Below, in pieces: positions 8,112 through 16,492 of a stretch of DNA of 64,000 bases. Each line of letters opens with the position of its first letter. The first letter of the stretch is position 1. The DNA is from Phycisphaeraceae bacterium (GTDB lineage Bacteria > Planctomycetota > Phycisphaerae > Phycisphaerales > Phycisphaeraceae). The notes beneath the pieces are model-generated. The model worked only from the letters and a program-made list of their open reading frames with translations, made no database searches and was not told the DNA's origin. The position numbers and the translations under genes are program-made. Where the stretch lies: assembly GCA_040222855.1 (NCBI GenBank), contig JAVKCD010000018.1, forward strand, positions 124,001-188,000, written 5' to 3'.

Positions 8112-8873
8112 TTGTCGCTACAGGACCGTATACGAGACTTTTTTTACGCGGATCAGACGGTGCGCACGATCAGTGAGCGGTTGGGAGGGGCCCAGCGGCG
8201 GCGGGATGCTCAGAAGAAGAAGCTGGAGCGTCTGGCGGTGCAGGAGTCGGAGTTGGGGGATCAGTCGCGGAAGCAGCAGGCGACGGTGACGGGTCTGGAG
8301 AAGGAGGTGGCGGAGATTGATGAGCGGGTGGAGAAGCATCGTGCTGCGATGAACACGGTGACGAACAACAAAGAGTATTCGGCGTTGTTGGTGGAGATGA
8401 ACACGCTGAAGATTGAGAAGAACAAGCTCGAAGAGCAGATCATCAAGGATATGGAGCAGGCTGAGGAGTTGAAGACTCAGCACGCGACGCTGGCGGAGCA
8501 GCTTGAGAATCAGAAGAAGCTGGTGGAGCGAGCGGAGGAAGATGTGGTTGAGGCGCGAGCGGAGGTGGGTGACAAGCTGGATGAGGCGCAGGCAGAGCGT
8601 GACAAGGCGGCGGCGGATGTTCCGCCTGATGTGATCACGGCTTTTGAGCGGCTTAGTGAGGCATACGACGGTGAGGCGGTGTGTGCGGTTGAGGAGCAGG
8701 ATCGTCGTCGTAAGGAGTACACGTGTGGGGGTTGTTACATGTCGCTGCCGGTTGAGATGGTGAACTCGTTGATCATGCGTCGTGACGAGGTGCTTACGTG
8801 TCCGAGCTGCCGTCGGATTTTGTATATCAAGGAGACGTTGAAGGAGGCGATCGGCGGCGCGAAGAGCGGCTGA
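8112..8873 (+). CDS. Coiled-coil protein with C-terminal C4 zinc ribbon (CT398-like)
   Basis: A 253-residue protein. Residues ~15-180 are a long charged coiled coil rich in Glu, Lys, Gln and Leu. The C-terminus carries two CxxC pairs (TCGGC and TCPSC), the zinc ribbon of the family once called DUF164 or CT398-like. The family is thought to work in RNA metabolism or protein trafficking, but its function is unsettled. The start is a TTG with GGAGG 8 bases upstream; longer ATG starts would run through the tRNA-Ala gene and are rejected. The next gene encodes an RNase H and starts 9 bases after this stop. Zinc-ribbon plus RNase H pairs also occur in actinobacteria, which supports a functional link in nucleic-acid processing. 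Confidence 0.88.
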   Translation: MSLQDRIRDFFYADQTVRTISERLGGAQRRRDAQKKKLERLAVQESELGDQSRKQQATVTGLEKEVAEIDERVEKHRAAMNTVTNNKEYSALLVEMNTLKIEKNKLEEQIIKDMEQAEELKTQHATLAEQLENQKKLVERAEEDVVEARAEVGDKLDEAQAERDKAAADVPPDVITAFERLSEAYDGEAVCAVEEQDRRRKEYTCGGCYMSLPVEMVNSLIMRRDEVLTCPSCRRILYIKETLKEAIGGAKSG

Positions 8874-8882
8874 TCCTTTCTG

Positions 8883-9554
8883 ATGCGAGCGACGTTGCAG
8901 ACGGATGGCGGGTCGCGGGGCAATCCCGGGCTTGCGGGCGCGGGCGTGGTGCTGATGGATGATGACGGGACGGCGTTGGGGGAGGCGGGTTATTTTCTGG
9001 GGCGGTGCACGAATAATGTGGCGGAGTATCGGGGTCTGATTCGCGGTCTGGAGCTGGCGCGGTCGGTGGGTGTGACGGACTTGCTGATCCGGTTGGACTC
9101 GGAGTTGATCGTCAAGCAGTTGCGGGGTGAGTATCGGGTGAAGTCGGCTGATCTCAAGCCGTTGTTCGCTGAGGCTAAGGGTGTGCTTGGGGGGTTTTCG
9201 GCGTGGCGGGTTGAGCATGTGCGGCGGGAGGGGAATCGTCGGGCGGATGAGTTGGCGAATCTGGCGATGGATGCTGGGCGGGATGTGGTGGCGTATTCGC
9301 CTTTGGCGGGTGGGAAGCCGGAGGGGATGGTGTTGGAGCGGAAGGACGAATCAGAGAGGGAGGAACGGGGTCGGTTAGTGGAGGGAGCATCGTGTCGGCA
9401 TGGGCAGGCGGGTGGGGTGTGGTTTGGTGTGGGGCCGAGGGTTGAGGCAGGGTGGTGTGTGGAGGGGTTGGCGGCGTTGTTGGCGGCGCGGGGGCGGGGT
9501 GAGCGGGAAGGGGTTTGTGGGCGGTGTGGTGGGCGAGTTTGTCGGGAGGGGTAA
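8883..9554 (+). CDS. RNase HI-family protein with extra cysteine-containing tail
   Basis: Residues 1-140 are an RNase H domain: TDGGSRGNPG with D8, E48 in NNVAEYRG, D72 in RLDSELIV, and D122 in REGNRRADELAN. These are all four metal-binding acids, so it should cut RNA in RNA:DNA hybrids. The remaining ~80 residues have no family match that I recognise and end in CxxCxxxxC (GVCGRCGGRVC). The tail is low in complexity at the DNA level and could be a small metal-binding element or weakly constrained sequence. The gene follows the zinc-ribbon gene by 9 bases and is likely in its operon. It is longer than stand-alone RNase HI (about 150 residues). Confidence 0.88.
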   Translation: MRATLQTDGGSRGNPGLAGAGVVLMDDDGTALGEAGYFLGRCTNNVAEYRGLIRGLELARSVGVTDLLIRLDSELIVKQLRGEYRVKSADLKPLFAEAKGVLGGFSAWRVEHVRREGNRRADELANLAMDAGRDVVAYSPLAGGKPEGMVLERKDESEREERGRLVEGASCRHGQAGGVWFGVGPRVEAGWCVEGLAALLAARGRGEREGVCGRCGGRVCREG

Positions 9555-9563
9555 TGGTTTAGT

Positions 9564-9646
9564 GGGCACGGCTTCGGCTTGACCCCAGGCACCCGTCGTG
9601 GGCACACTTTGTCTGCGCTGCGCGGTGACAAAGTGTGGCACCCGGC
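9564..9646 (+). repeat. Intergenic hairpin repeat, subfamily A (tandem)
   Basis: Two units lie side by side. The second is a perfect 11-bp stem CACACTTTGTC/GACAAAGTGTG (9603-9613 with 9627-9637) with a loop containing GCTGCGC, followed by the tail GCACCCGGC. The first unit (9564-9595) ends in the same GGCACCCG tail. Similar units occur at 11876, 15483, 17796 and 17861, all between genes and all in the same orientation. Confidence 0.7.
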
Positions 9647-9707
9647 ATCGTCATGACATATCGGGTGATGTGCCTGGGGTGGTGATTGGTGATGGCACGG
9701 TTTAGAA

Positions 9708-9755
9708 GGGGATGGGCCCGTGAGGCTTGCGCCTCAGGCTCGTATCGTGCTTGGG
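9708..9755 (+). repeat. Intergenic hairpin repeat, subfamily B
   Basis: The sequence reads GGGGATGGGCCC, then stem TGAGGC-TTGC-GCCTCA, then GGCTCGT and CTTGGG. A near copy occurs at 58326-58375, 48 kb away, where the outer stem pair is changed from T-A to A-T on both sides. It ends just after the stop of the flippase-like gene on the opposite strand. Confidence 0.7.
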
Positions 9756-9759
9756 TTGT

Positions 9760-10674
9760 TTACTGGGTGGCGGGGGGTGTTGATTCTTCGTGGGTGGGGT
9801 CGTTGCTGGCGAGTTTCCAGGCGCGGCGGATGGGGATCATGCAGGGGAGGCCGATGAGGATGGTGAGGGTGGTTTCGATGGCGCGGTCGATGAGAGCGGC
9901 GGCGGCGATCTGGTTGGCGTCGAAGCCTGAGAGCCATGAGGCGGAGAGGGCCATGGCGGCTTCGGTGAGGCCGAGGCCGTTGGGGGTGATGGCGGCGAGG
10001 CGGGTGGTGAGTCCGACGATGCTGAGGGCGAGGGCGGTTTCGAGGGAGAGGTCGAGTCCGATGAGACGGGCGGCGACGAGGAGGCGGAGTGCCTGGGCCA
10101 TGATCTCGGCGCTGCGGAGGAAGAGGCAGGCGAGGACAGCGGGGAAGGTGGCGGTGTGGACGTAGTGGTGGACGAGGATGGCGGAGGGCCATGCGACGAG
10201 GGGCAGGGCTATAAGCCAGAGGGTGTAGCCGGTGGTGGGGTCGACGAGGAGGGGGATGGCGGCGAGCGGGAAGATGACCGTGGTCATCAGCAGGAGCCAG
10301 CCGATGGCGAGGGAGGAGTCTTTGAGGAGGATGCCGTGGATTCGTTTGAGGAAAATGGAGCGGCCAAGGAGTCCGAGGCGGGGGCCTGGAACAAGGTTCA
10401 GCAATGAGCTGGCGACCATGAGGCCGGTCATGGTGGGGATGGAGACGGGTTTGGAGGCGGGTAGGGGGTGGTGGACGATCCACCAGAGGATGCCTGTGAG
10501 GGCGAAGTTGGTGAGGACGAGGAGTCCGCCAATGAACCAGAGGTGGGGGGCGGGTTGGGCGTGCTGGAGGGCTTGTGCGAGGGTGGGCCATGCGAGGACG
10601 ATGACCCATGCGGTGAGGGCGAGGGTGAGTCCCCAGACGAGGGTGGTGCGGAGGTGCTGTCGGAGGCGTTGCAT
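9760..10674 (-). CDS. Flippase-like integral membrane protein (LPG synthase TM/UPF0104 family)
   Basis: A 304-residue membrane protein with about seven or eight hydrophobic segments. It resembles the AglD/MprF-type flippase domain (lysylphosphatidylglycerol synthase transmembrane family), with the typical ITPNGLGLTEAAMALSASW stretch near residue 230. Relatives move lipid-linked compounds or are of unknown function. The start is set at the ATG at 10674, directly before the first Arg-rich stretch and membrane helix; longer starts would overlap the divergent gene at 10805. The neighbour on the plus strand is also a membrane protein. The substrate is unknown. Confidence 0.78.
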   Translation of the reverse strand: MQRLRQHLRTTLVWGLTLALTAWVIVLAWPTLAQALQHAQPAPHLWFIGGLLVLTNFALTGILWWIVHHPLPASKPVSIPTMTGLMVASSLLNLVPGPRLGLLGRSIFLKRIHGILLKDSSLAIGWLLLMTTVIFPLAAIPLLVDPTTGYTLWLIALPLVAWPSAILVHHYVHTATFPAVLACLFLRSAEIMAQALRLLVAARLIGLDLSLETALALSIVGLTTRLAAITPNGLGLTEAAMALSASWLSGFDANQIAAAALIDRAIETTLTILIGLPCMIPIRRAWKLASNDPTHEESTPPATQ

Positions 10675-10804
10675 ACGCCGAGTGTAGCTGCGGTTAAACT
10701 GGGGGTGGCTCTGACTGCCCGGCGGTGCTCGTTGTGTTGCGTCGGATCGGTGTGTTGGGCGGAGCTGTTTGTTCATCATCTCCAGGCATAAGAGGATTGG
10801 TTGC

Positions 10805-11857
10805 ATGGCTGAAGCGACTGCCCCAGAGGGAACGGCTGGTGAGCGTAAGGCTCGTCGTGGGACGGCACCGGCGGTGATGCTGCTGGTGGGACTGTTGTGC
10901 ATGGTGGTGTCGGTGATCCTGGCGGCGGTGGCGCGGACGAGTTTTGATCCTGAGGAGATCATGGGGGAGCGGAATCGTGTGTTTTTGAGTTATCTGGCTT
11001 ATCTGCCGTCGGTGCTGGCGGGTTTGCTGAGTGTTTCGATGATGGTGGCGGGATCGGTGCGGTGGGCGTTGCATGGGTTGATGGGGAAGGGGTTGCGGCA
11101 GCCGGCGAGTTCGGCGGAGACGCTGGGCTTGCTTAAGACGATGAATGATCGTTTGCTGATCAGCGAGACGGCGAAGCGGGTGGCGTATCGTGATGCGGAC
11201 ATTCAGTTGCTGAGGGACACGATCAAGGCGGACATCAGCTCGGGTGAGTATGGGGCTGCGGTGGTGTTGGTGGAGGATCTTGGCGAGGTCTACGGGTATC
11301 GGGAGGAGGCTGAGGAGTTTCGGGATCAGATTCATGCGGCGCGGAACGCGGAGACGGAGGCGAAGATCACGCGGTCGATCGCGAAGTTTGATGAGACGGT
11401 GGCGCGGCATGATTTTGACATGGCGCAGAAGGAGATCGCGAAGTTCCAGCGTTTGTATCCGGAGTCGCAGCGGATCAAGAGTCTGCCGAGGAAGCTGCAG
11501 CAGGCGCGTGAGCAGTTCAAGCACGATCTGGAGCGGCGTTTTCTTGAGGCGGCGAGTCATGACGATGTGGATCAGTCGATGGAGCTGCTCAAGGAGATGG
11601 ACAAGTATCTGACGGAGCAGGAGGCGGAGCCTTATCGAGAGACGGCGCGGGGTGTGATCGGCAAGAAGCGGGACAATCTGGGGGTGCAGTTCAAGATGGC
11701 GGTTCAGGACAAGGAATGGGTGCGGGCGGTGCAGGTGGGCGAGCAGATCATTGCGGAGTTCCCGAACAGCCGGATGGCGGATGAGGTTCGGGGGATGCTG
11801 GATGTGCTGCGGGAGCGGTCGCGGGCGCAGCTGGCGGCGGCGGCGCGGTCGATTTGA
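10805..11857 (+). CDS. Two-helix membrane protein with long helical (TPR-like) domain, unknown function
   Basis: A 350-residue protein that I do not recognise as a named family. Two hydrophobic helices (residues ~25-45 and ~65-85) are followed by a soluble helical region of about 260 residues rich in Arg, Glu, Gln and Ala. It has repeated helix pairs that look like TPR or coiled-coil solenoids (for example DFDMAQKEIAKFQRLYPESQRI and EWVRAVQVGEQIIAEFPNSRMA, both typical of tetratricopeptide helices). The soluble part would be cytoplasmic if the N-terminus is inside. AGAGGA 8 bases before the ATG supports this start. It is divergent from the flippase-like gene with about 130 bases between, which probably holds both promoters. 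Confidence 0.75.
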   Translation: MAEATAPEGTAGERKARRGTAPAVMLLVGLLCMVVSVILAAVARTSFDPEEIMGERNRVFLSYLAYLPSVLAGLLSVSMMVAGSVRWALHGLMGKGLRQPASSAETLGLLKTMNDRLLISETAKRVAYRDADIQLLRDTIKADISSGEYGAAVVLVEDLGEVYGYREEAEEFRDQIHAARNAETEAKITRSIAKFDETVARHDFDMAQKEIAKFQRLYPESQRIKSLPRKLQQAREQFKHDLERRFLEAASHDDVDQSMELLKEMDKYLTEQEAEPYRETARGVIGKKRDNLGVQFKMAVQDKEWVRAVQVGEQIIAEFPNSRMADEVRGMLDVLRERSRAQLAAAARSI

Positions 11858-11875
11858 GGCTGTGGGCCTTGGATT

Positions 11876-11908
11876 CCGGGGGCCAGCTGCGCTGGACCCC
11901 GGCCACCC
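11876..11908 (+). repeat. Intergenic hairpin repeat, subfamily A
   Basis: A 12-position stem (11876-11887 with 11891-11902) with one mismatch and the loop TGC, followed by CCACCC. The core reads CAGCTGCGCTGG. It lies between the convergent ends of the coiled-coil membrane protein gene and sppA and could also act as a terminator-like barrier, although no T-run follows closely. Confidence 0.65.
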
Positions 11909-11948
11909 ATATTTTCTGATGGGTTGTGACCTATTTAGCTTTACGAGG

Positions 11949-13037
11949 TTAGTTGGAGGGGAGTGCGATGGGGGCTCGGTAGCTGACTTCGGGCATGGCG
12001 AGTTCGGTGGCCATGTCGCGGAGTCGTTGGGTGGTTAGGAGGGTGTTGAGGTCGGGTGTTGAGGAGGAGATGATGCCGAGGGGGTTGAAGGTTTCTTTTT
12101 TGCGGATGATGGTGACGGTGGGTTTGATATCGGCGGGGATGCCGGCGAGTTCGATGGCTTTGTCGATGGCGTCGTCGATGTATCCGATGCCGTCGATGAG
12201 TTTGGCGTCGAGTGCTTCCTGAGCCATGAAGATTTCGCCGGTGGCGACCGAGCGGACTTCTTCTTCGGTGAGGACGCCGGCGCGTCCCTGGGCGACGACG
12301 TCGACGAAGCGTTTGTATCCGGAGTCGAGGAGTCCGCGGATGACCTGGCGGTCGTGGTCGGTCCAGGGGCGGTACATGGATCCGGTGTCTTTGTTGGTGG
12401 AGTCGGTGGAAACGATGACTTCGGGGGTTACGCCTATTTTGTCGAGCATGTCTTCGATGGTGAAGCCGGTGGCAATGACGCCGATGCTGCCGGTGATGGA
12501 GGTGGTTTCGGCCATGATGAAGTCGGCGGGGGCTGCGACGTAGTATCCGCCTGAGGCGGCGACGGATCCGAAGGAGGCGACGATGGGGACGTCGGGGTGT
12601 TTGGTTTTGAACTGGGTGATCCGGTTCCAGATCTGGTCGGAGGCGGTGATTCCGCCGCCGGGCGAGGTGATGCGGAGGACGATGGCCTTGGGCGGGTTGG
12701 CGGAGAGGGACTTGAGGGATTCGCGGAGCGATGAGGCGGTGGTGTCGTTGATGGCGCCGTCGATGGGGAGGATGACGATGCGTTGTTCGGGGTCGCCGGA
12801 GGCGTAGGGTGTTTCGGTGGGTCCGGCGTAGAGGGAGTAGACGATGGCGCCGAGGTAGGCGTTGAGGATGAGTGAGGTGATGAGGAGGGTGGCGGCGAGT
12901 GAGGTGGCGATCTTGGAGAAGATCCCGCCTGAGCGTCGCGGCGGCTCTGGGTAGGCGTACTGGGGTGGTGTGGCGGGGCGTGTGTGTGGGAGGGGCGGGC
13001 GTTGTTCTGGGCCGGACGTTGCCGGGTGATCGGTCAT
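11949..13037 (-). CDS. sppA: Signal peptide peptidase SppA, short type (S49)
   Basis: A 362-residue membrane-anchored serine protease. A proline-rich cytoplasmic N-terminus and one transmembrane helix (residues ~43-68) precede a single S49 domain. The serine is S162 in SVAASGGYY, and the expected catalytic lysine is K216 in TNKDTGS. The SPGGG oxyanion-type loop (around residue 125) and the TGSIGV motif are present. The family degrades cleaved signal peptides in the membrane as an oligomeric bowl. The start is taken at the ATG at 13037, 64 bases from the divergent larC start. A second, longer SppA with two S49 domains is encoded at 32760, so the organism has both architectures. Confidence 0.92.
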   Translation of the reverse strand: MTDHPATSGPEQRPPLPHTRPATPPQYAYPEPPRRSGGIFSKIATSLAATLLITSLILNAYLGAIVYSLYAGPTETPYASGDPEQRIVILPIDGAINDTTASSLRESLKSLSANPPKAIVLRITSPGGGITASDQIWNRITQFKTKHPDVPIVASFGSVAASGGYYVAAPADFIMAETTSITGSIGVIATGFTIEDMLDKIGVTPEVIVSTDSTNKDTGSMYRPWTDHDRQVIRGLLDSGYKRFVDVVAQGRAGVLTEEEVRSVATGEIFMAQEALDAKLIDGIGYIDDAIDKAIELAGIPADIKPTVTIIRKKETFNPLGIISSSTPDLNTLLTTQRLRDMATELAMPEVSYRAPIALPSN

Positions 13038-13101
13038 GGTTTGGACTCCGTGTTTGGCTGGCGTCACATCCTATGCCGCCTGTCGGTCTATGATCGGGGA
13101 T

Positions 13102-14010
13102 ATGGCGCGACACCTCCACTTCGACCCGTTCAGCGGCATCGCCGGGGATATGGCCCTGGGAGCGCTGGTTCATCTTGGCGTAGACCTCAAGGCGGTGGAT
13201 GAGCCGCTGCAGGCCCTGGGGTTTGAGCCGGGTTTTCACCTGCACGCGACGGCCGTGAGCCGGCACGGGATCGGGGCGATCGACCTGAAGGTCCACACCC
13301 CCGCCACCCCCCTGCACCAGGAGCAGGCTGGTGAGAAGAGTGTTCATCAGGGTGAGCACGCGCACGAGCACAGTCATTCTCATTCGCACTCTCATGCGCA
13401 TGGTGAGCACTCGCATTCGCATGAGCACAGCCATGAGCATGGTCATTCTCATACGCATGGGCACTCACAGGACCATTCGCATGGACATGAGCATCATCAC
13501 CGGACGGCGAAGGACATTCTGCATCTGATTGGTCATCTGGATGCGTCGGAGCGGGTGAAGGAGCGGGCGCGGGCGGTTACGCGGAAGTTGGCGGAGGCGG
13601 AGGGGAGGGTGCATGGGATGCCTGCGGAGGAGGTGCACTTTCATGAGGTGGGTGCGGTGGATTCGATCGTGGACATGTTGGGGGTGGCGTTGGCGTTGGA
13701 GGCGTTGGGGGTGGAGACGATGTCGTGCGGTCCGCTGCCGTTGTCGCGGGGTTATGTGCGTTGTGCGCATGGGTTGATGCCGGTGCCGGCGCCGGCGACG
13801 GCTTATCTGATGGAGGGTTTGCCGACGGTGGGGGTTGATCGGACGGGTGAGTTGGTGACGCCTACGGGCGCTGCGATCGTGGCGGCGTTGTGTTCGTCGT
13901 TTGGGCCGACGCCAGCGATGACGGTGGTGGGTGTGGGGTATGGGGCTGGCGATCGTGAGGACCCGAAGGTTCCGAATCTGCTGCGGGCTTATCTGGGTGA
14001 GACGGCGTAG
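13102..14010 (+). CDS. larC: LarC-type nickel-pincer insertion protein, LarC1 part with His-rich insert
   Basis: A 302-residue protein matching the N-terminal (LarC1) region of LarC, which inserts nickel into the pincer cofactor of lactate racemase-type enzymes. Marks are FDPFSGIAGDMALGAL at the N-terminus, HFHEVGAVDSIVDMLG, and PTGAAIVAAL near the C-terminus. Residues ~82-133 are an extreme His/Ser/Glu-rich stretch, probably for metal storage or binding. The protein ends where LarC2 (the CTP-binding domain, with a VxxLExNIDD motif) would normally follow; I find no LarC2 in any frame before the next gene. LarB and LarE are not in the window. A start 12 bases upstream (13090) is also possible. 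Confidence 0.85.
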   Translation: MARHLHFDPFSGIAGDMALGALVHLGVDLKAVDEPLQALGFEPGFHLHATAVSRHGIGAIDLKVHTPATPLHQEQAGEKSVHQGEHAHEHSHSHSHSHAHGEHSHSHEHSHEHGHSHTHGHSQDHSHGHEHHHRTAKDILHLIGHLDASERVKERARAVTRKLAEAEGRVHGMPAEEVHFHEVGAVDSIVDMLGVALALEALGVETMSCGPLPLSRGYVRCAHGLMPVPAPATAYLMEGLPTVGVDRTGELVTPTGAAIVAALCSSFGPTPAMTVVGVGYGAGDREDPKVPNLLRAYLGETA

Positions 14011-14031
14011 CCGGGAGGGAGCTTCTGGACG

Positions 14032-15432
14032 ATGCCGTTGTATGCGCTGGCGCTGTTTGTTGTGCTGATGGGGTATGACAGTCTGGGGGTGGGGGGTGGT
14101 GCGCCTGAGGCGTGGGCTTGGGGTGTGTCGATCGGGTTGAAGGTGTTGGTGGGGTTGGCGTGGTGGCGGGTGTGTCGCGGGGTTTGTCTGCGGTGGAGCC
14201 AGCCGGGGTTGCAGGGGGCACTGAAGCGGATGTTCAGGTTTGCGGATGTTTACGGGGGGCTGGCGGTGGTGTTGTTTGCGGGGGATTTGTGGATGGGGTT
14301 GCTGTCGGGGTTGCGTGGATGGCTGGGGGACCTGGTGTTGGTGGATGAGTTGTTGGTGTTGATGCCTACGTTGGCGTTGCTAGCGTGGCGTTGGGTGCCT
14401 TATCACGCGGTGGACGGGTGGTTGCGGGAGGCGGCGCTGGGTCGGCGGCTGATGGAGGGGAAGCCGGTGTATCCGACGCCTTCGATCGAGCGTTATGTGT
14501 TGGATCAGGTGCGGCATCAGTTGGGGCCGGTGTTGCTGCCGGTGTTGCTGATTCTGGGTTGGCTGGAGGTGTTGAATCTGATGCGGGTGGAGTCGGTGGA
14601 GGGGATGGCGCTGTTGGTGGGCGGGGTGGTGGTGATTATGGCGCTGGCGGCGCCGATGATTGTGATGATGTGGCGGACGCGGCGGGTGCCGGAGGGTGAG
14701 TTGCGGGAGGACCTGGTGGCGCTGTGTCGTGATGCGCGGGTGCGGGCGGGGTCGTTTCGGTTGTGGATCACGGAGGGGTCGATGGCGAATGCGGCGGTGC
14801 TGGGGATTGTGTGGCCGTTTCGTTATCTGCTGATCTCGGACACGATTCTGGATCATCTGCGGAAGGAGGAGGTGGTGGGTGTGTTGGCGCACGAGGTGGC
14901 GCATGTTCGGGAGCGTCATGCGGTGTGGTTGGGGGCGGGGACGCTGGTTATTGCCGTGGTGGGTGAGACGCTGGTGCGGGTGTCGCCTTGGGGGGAGCGG
15001 TTGAATGCGATCGCGGGGATGGCCGAGTTGGGGGCGTGGGAGGTGGGGGTGCTGTTTGGTGCGACGGCGGCGGTGATGGTGTTGTGGTGGCTGGGGACGG
15101 GTTATCTGTCGCGGCGTTTTGAGCGTCAGGCGGATGCGGCGGGGGCGAAGGCGTTGTCGCGGCGGCTGGACCCGGGTGCGGTGGTGGTGAACGGGGAGGC
15201 GAGTGTGGTGATGGCGGCGGCGCTGGATCAGGTGGCGGCGCTCAATGGGATGAGCACGACGCGGTTCATGTGGCGGCACGGGTCGATCCGGGAGCGGCAG
15301 GTGCATCTGCGGTCGCTGGCGGGTCAGCCGATGGATGGGTTGGCGATTGACCGGACGGTGAACTGGTTGCGGGTGGCGATTGTGGTGGTGGGGGTTGGGT
15401 TGGGGGTGGTGTGGTGGGGGATGGGTGTGTGA
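14032..15432 (+). CDS. M48-family membrane zinc metalloprotease
   Basis: A 466-residue protein with at least five hydrophobic segments in its N-terminal half, an M48 (HtpX/Ste24-like) catalytic motif HEVAHVRERH with H287, E288 and H291, and a further segment FERQADAAGAKAL that provides the third zinc ligand (the Glu in FERQAD). Helices follow the motif. Relatives act in membrane protein quality control. It begins 21 bases after the LarC stop with GGGAGGGAG upstream. The function of this copy is not specified by its context. Confidence 0.88.
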   Translation: MPLYALALFVVLMGYDSLGVGGGAPEAWAWGVSIGLKVLVGLAWWRVCRGVCLRWSQPGLQGALKRMFRFADVYGGLAVVLFAGDLWMGLLSGLRGWLGDLVLVDELLVLMPTLALLAWRWVPYHAVDGWLREAALGRRLMEGKPVYPTPSIERYVLDQVRHQLGPVLLPVLLILGWLEVLNLMRVESVEGMALLVGGVVVIMALAAPMIVMMWRTRRVPEGELREDLVALCRDARVRAGSFRLWITEGSMANAAVLGIVWPFRYLLISDTILDHLRKEEVVGVLAHEVAHVRERHAVWLGAGTLVIAVVGETLVRVSPWGERLNAIAGMAELGAWEVGVLFGATAAVMVLWWLGTGYLSRRFERQADAAGAKALSRRLDPGAVVVNGEASVVMAAALDQVAALNGMSTTRFMWRHGSIRERQVHLRSLAGQPMDGLAIDRTVNWLRVAIVVVGVGLGVVWWGMGV

Positions 15433-15482
15433 TGTGATGGATGGGGTAGTTTGTGGTTTGATTGATGGGTGGGGAGCGTCGG

Positions 15483-15536
15483 CACACGTTGCTGCGCAAA
15501 GTGTGGCACCCGGCGAGGCACAATGTGGCACCCGAG
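15483..15536 (+). repeat. Intergenic hairpin repeat, subfamily A (tandem)
   Basis: The stem CACACGTT/AAAGTGTG (15483-15490 with 15498-15505, one mismatch) surrounds the exact loop GCTGCGC and is followed by GCACCCGGC. A second, shorter unit (CACAATGTGGCACCCGAG) follows. The loop and tail match the unit at 9603. It ends about 20 bases before the dapF start and so lies in its leader. Confidence 0.65.
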
Positions 15537-15557
15537 TTCGGACTGCAGGAGATGGCG

Positions 15558-16448
15558 ATGCGGTTTATCAAGATGCACGGGCTGGGGAATGATTACGTGT
15601 ACGTGAACGGGTTCGTGGAGGCGGGGGTGGAGGGGCTGGACCTGCCAGCGTTGGCGCGGGCGATCAGCGATCGGCATCGGGGGGTGGGGTCGGATGGACT
15701 CATTGTGGCGCTCCCTCCTACCGCTGCGGGGGTTGCGGGGGGGGCGGTCGCGCGGATGCGGATGTTCAACATTGATGGGAGTGAGGGGGACATGTGCGGG
15801 AACGGGCTGCGGTGCCTGGTGAAGCTGGTGTTTGATGAGGGGGTGTGTCGTGAGCGGGCGATGAAGATCGAGACGGGCAACGGGGTGCTGGATGTTGAGG
15901 TTGAGGTGGGCATGGACGGGAAGGCGGCGCGCGTGAGGGTCGACATGGCCCCCCCCACCTTTTTGGCGGGAGAGGTGCCGCTTGATCCCGAGAGGCTGGA
16001 GCGGGTGGATGAGGTGACGTGGAAGTTTCCAGCAACCGAGCCTGCGGGTGTGGCGGGGGTGGAGTTTGTGGGGGTGAACACGGGGAACCCGCACGCGGTG
16101 GTTTTTGTTGAGGGCGTGGCGGCTTTAGAAGCGGTCGATGTGGCGGGGCTGGGGCGGGTGATGGAGCATCATGCGGCGTTTCCGCGGCGGGCGAACGTGC
16201 ACTGGGCGGCGGTGTGTGGGGGGGGTCGGGTGGTGGTGCGTCACTGGGAGCGGGGCTCGGGGGTGACGCAGGCGTGCGGGACGGGGGCGACGGCGGTGGT
16301 GGTGGCGGGGGTCGTCACGGGGCGGCTGGGTCGCGCGGTGACGGCGGTGCTGCCGGGGGGGGAGTTGGAGGTTGCGTGGGAGGGGGCGGGGCGGAGTGCT
16401 TGGATGATGGGGGAGGCGGTGGAGGTGTTTCGGGGGGCGTGGGGGTGA
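15558..16448 (+). CDS. dapF: Diaminopimelate epimerase
   Basis: A 296-residue enzyme that interconverts LL- and meso-diaminopimelate for lysine and peptidoglycan synthesis. It starts MRFIKMHGLGNDYVYV. The two active-site cysteines are C80 in NIDGSEGDMCGNGLRC and C240 in TQACGTGATA; RHRGVGSDGL near residue 40 is also family-typical. AGGAG six bases before the ATG at 15558 decides the start over the ATG six bases earlier. A hairpin repeat precedes it. The length is slightly above the usual 275, owing to insertions near residues 52-65 and 175. Confidence 0.95.
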   Translation: MRFIKMHGLGNDYVYVNGFVEAGVEGLDLPALARAISDRHRGVGSDGLIVALPPTAAGVAGGAVARMRMFNIDGSEGDMCGNGLRCLVKLVFDEGVCRERAMKIETGNGVLDVEVEVGMDGKAARVRVDMAPPTFLAGEVPLDPERLERVDEVTWKFPATEPAGVAGVEFVGVNTGNPHAVVFVEGVAALEAVDVAGLGRVMEHHAAFPRRANVHWAAVCGGGRVVVRHWERGSGVTQACGTGATAVVVAGVVTGRLGRAVTAVLPGGELEVAWEGAGRSAWMMGEAVEVFRGAWG

Positions 16449-16492
16449 ATGAATGAGGCGCTCATCTCAGCAACTATCTGTATCCTCCTAAC

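Noticed and set aside
9734-10609. A long Pro/Arg/His-rich frame opposite the flippase-like gene region
   Set aside because: It is out of frame with the hydrophobic, family-like protein and has the composition of an antisense shadow of GC-rich DNA.
11941-13464. A 500-residue minus-strand frame across sppA and the His-rich part of larC
   Set aside because: It is an Arg/His/Pro-rich shadow; the true frames have recognisable domains.
14011-14031. A frameshift join from LarC1 to a LarC2 domain
   Set aside because: No LarC2-like residues in any frame; the M48 gene begins 21 bases after the stop.
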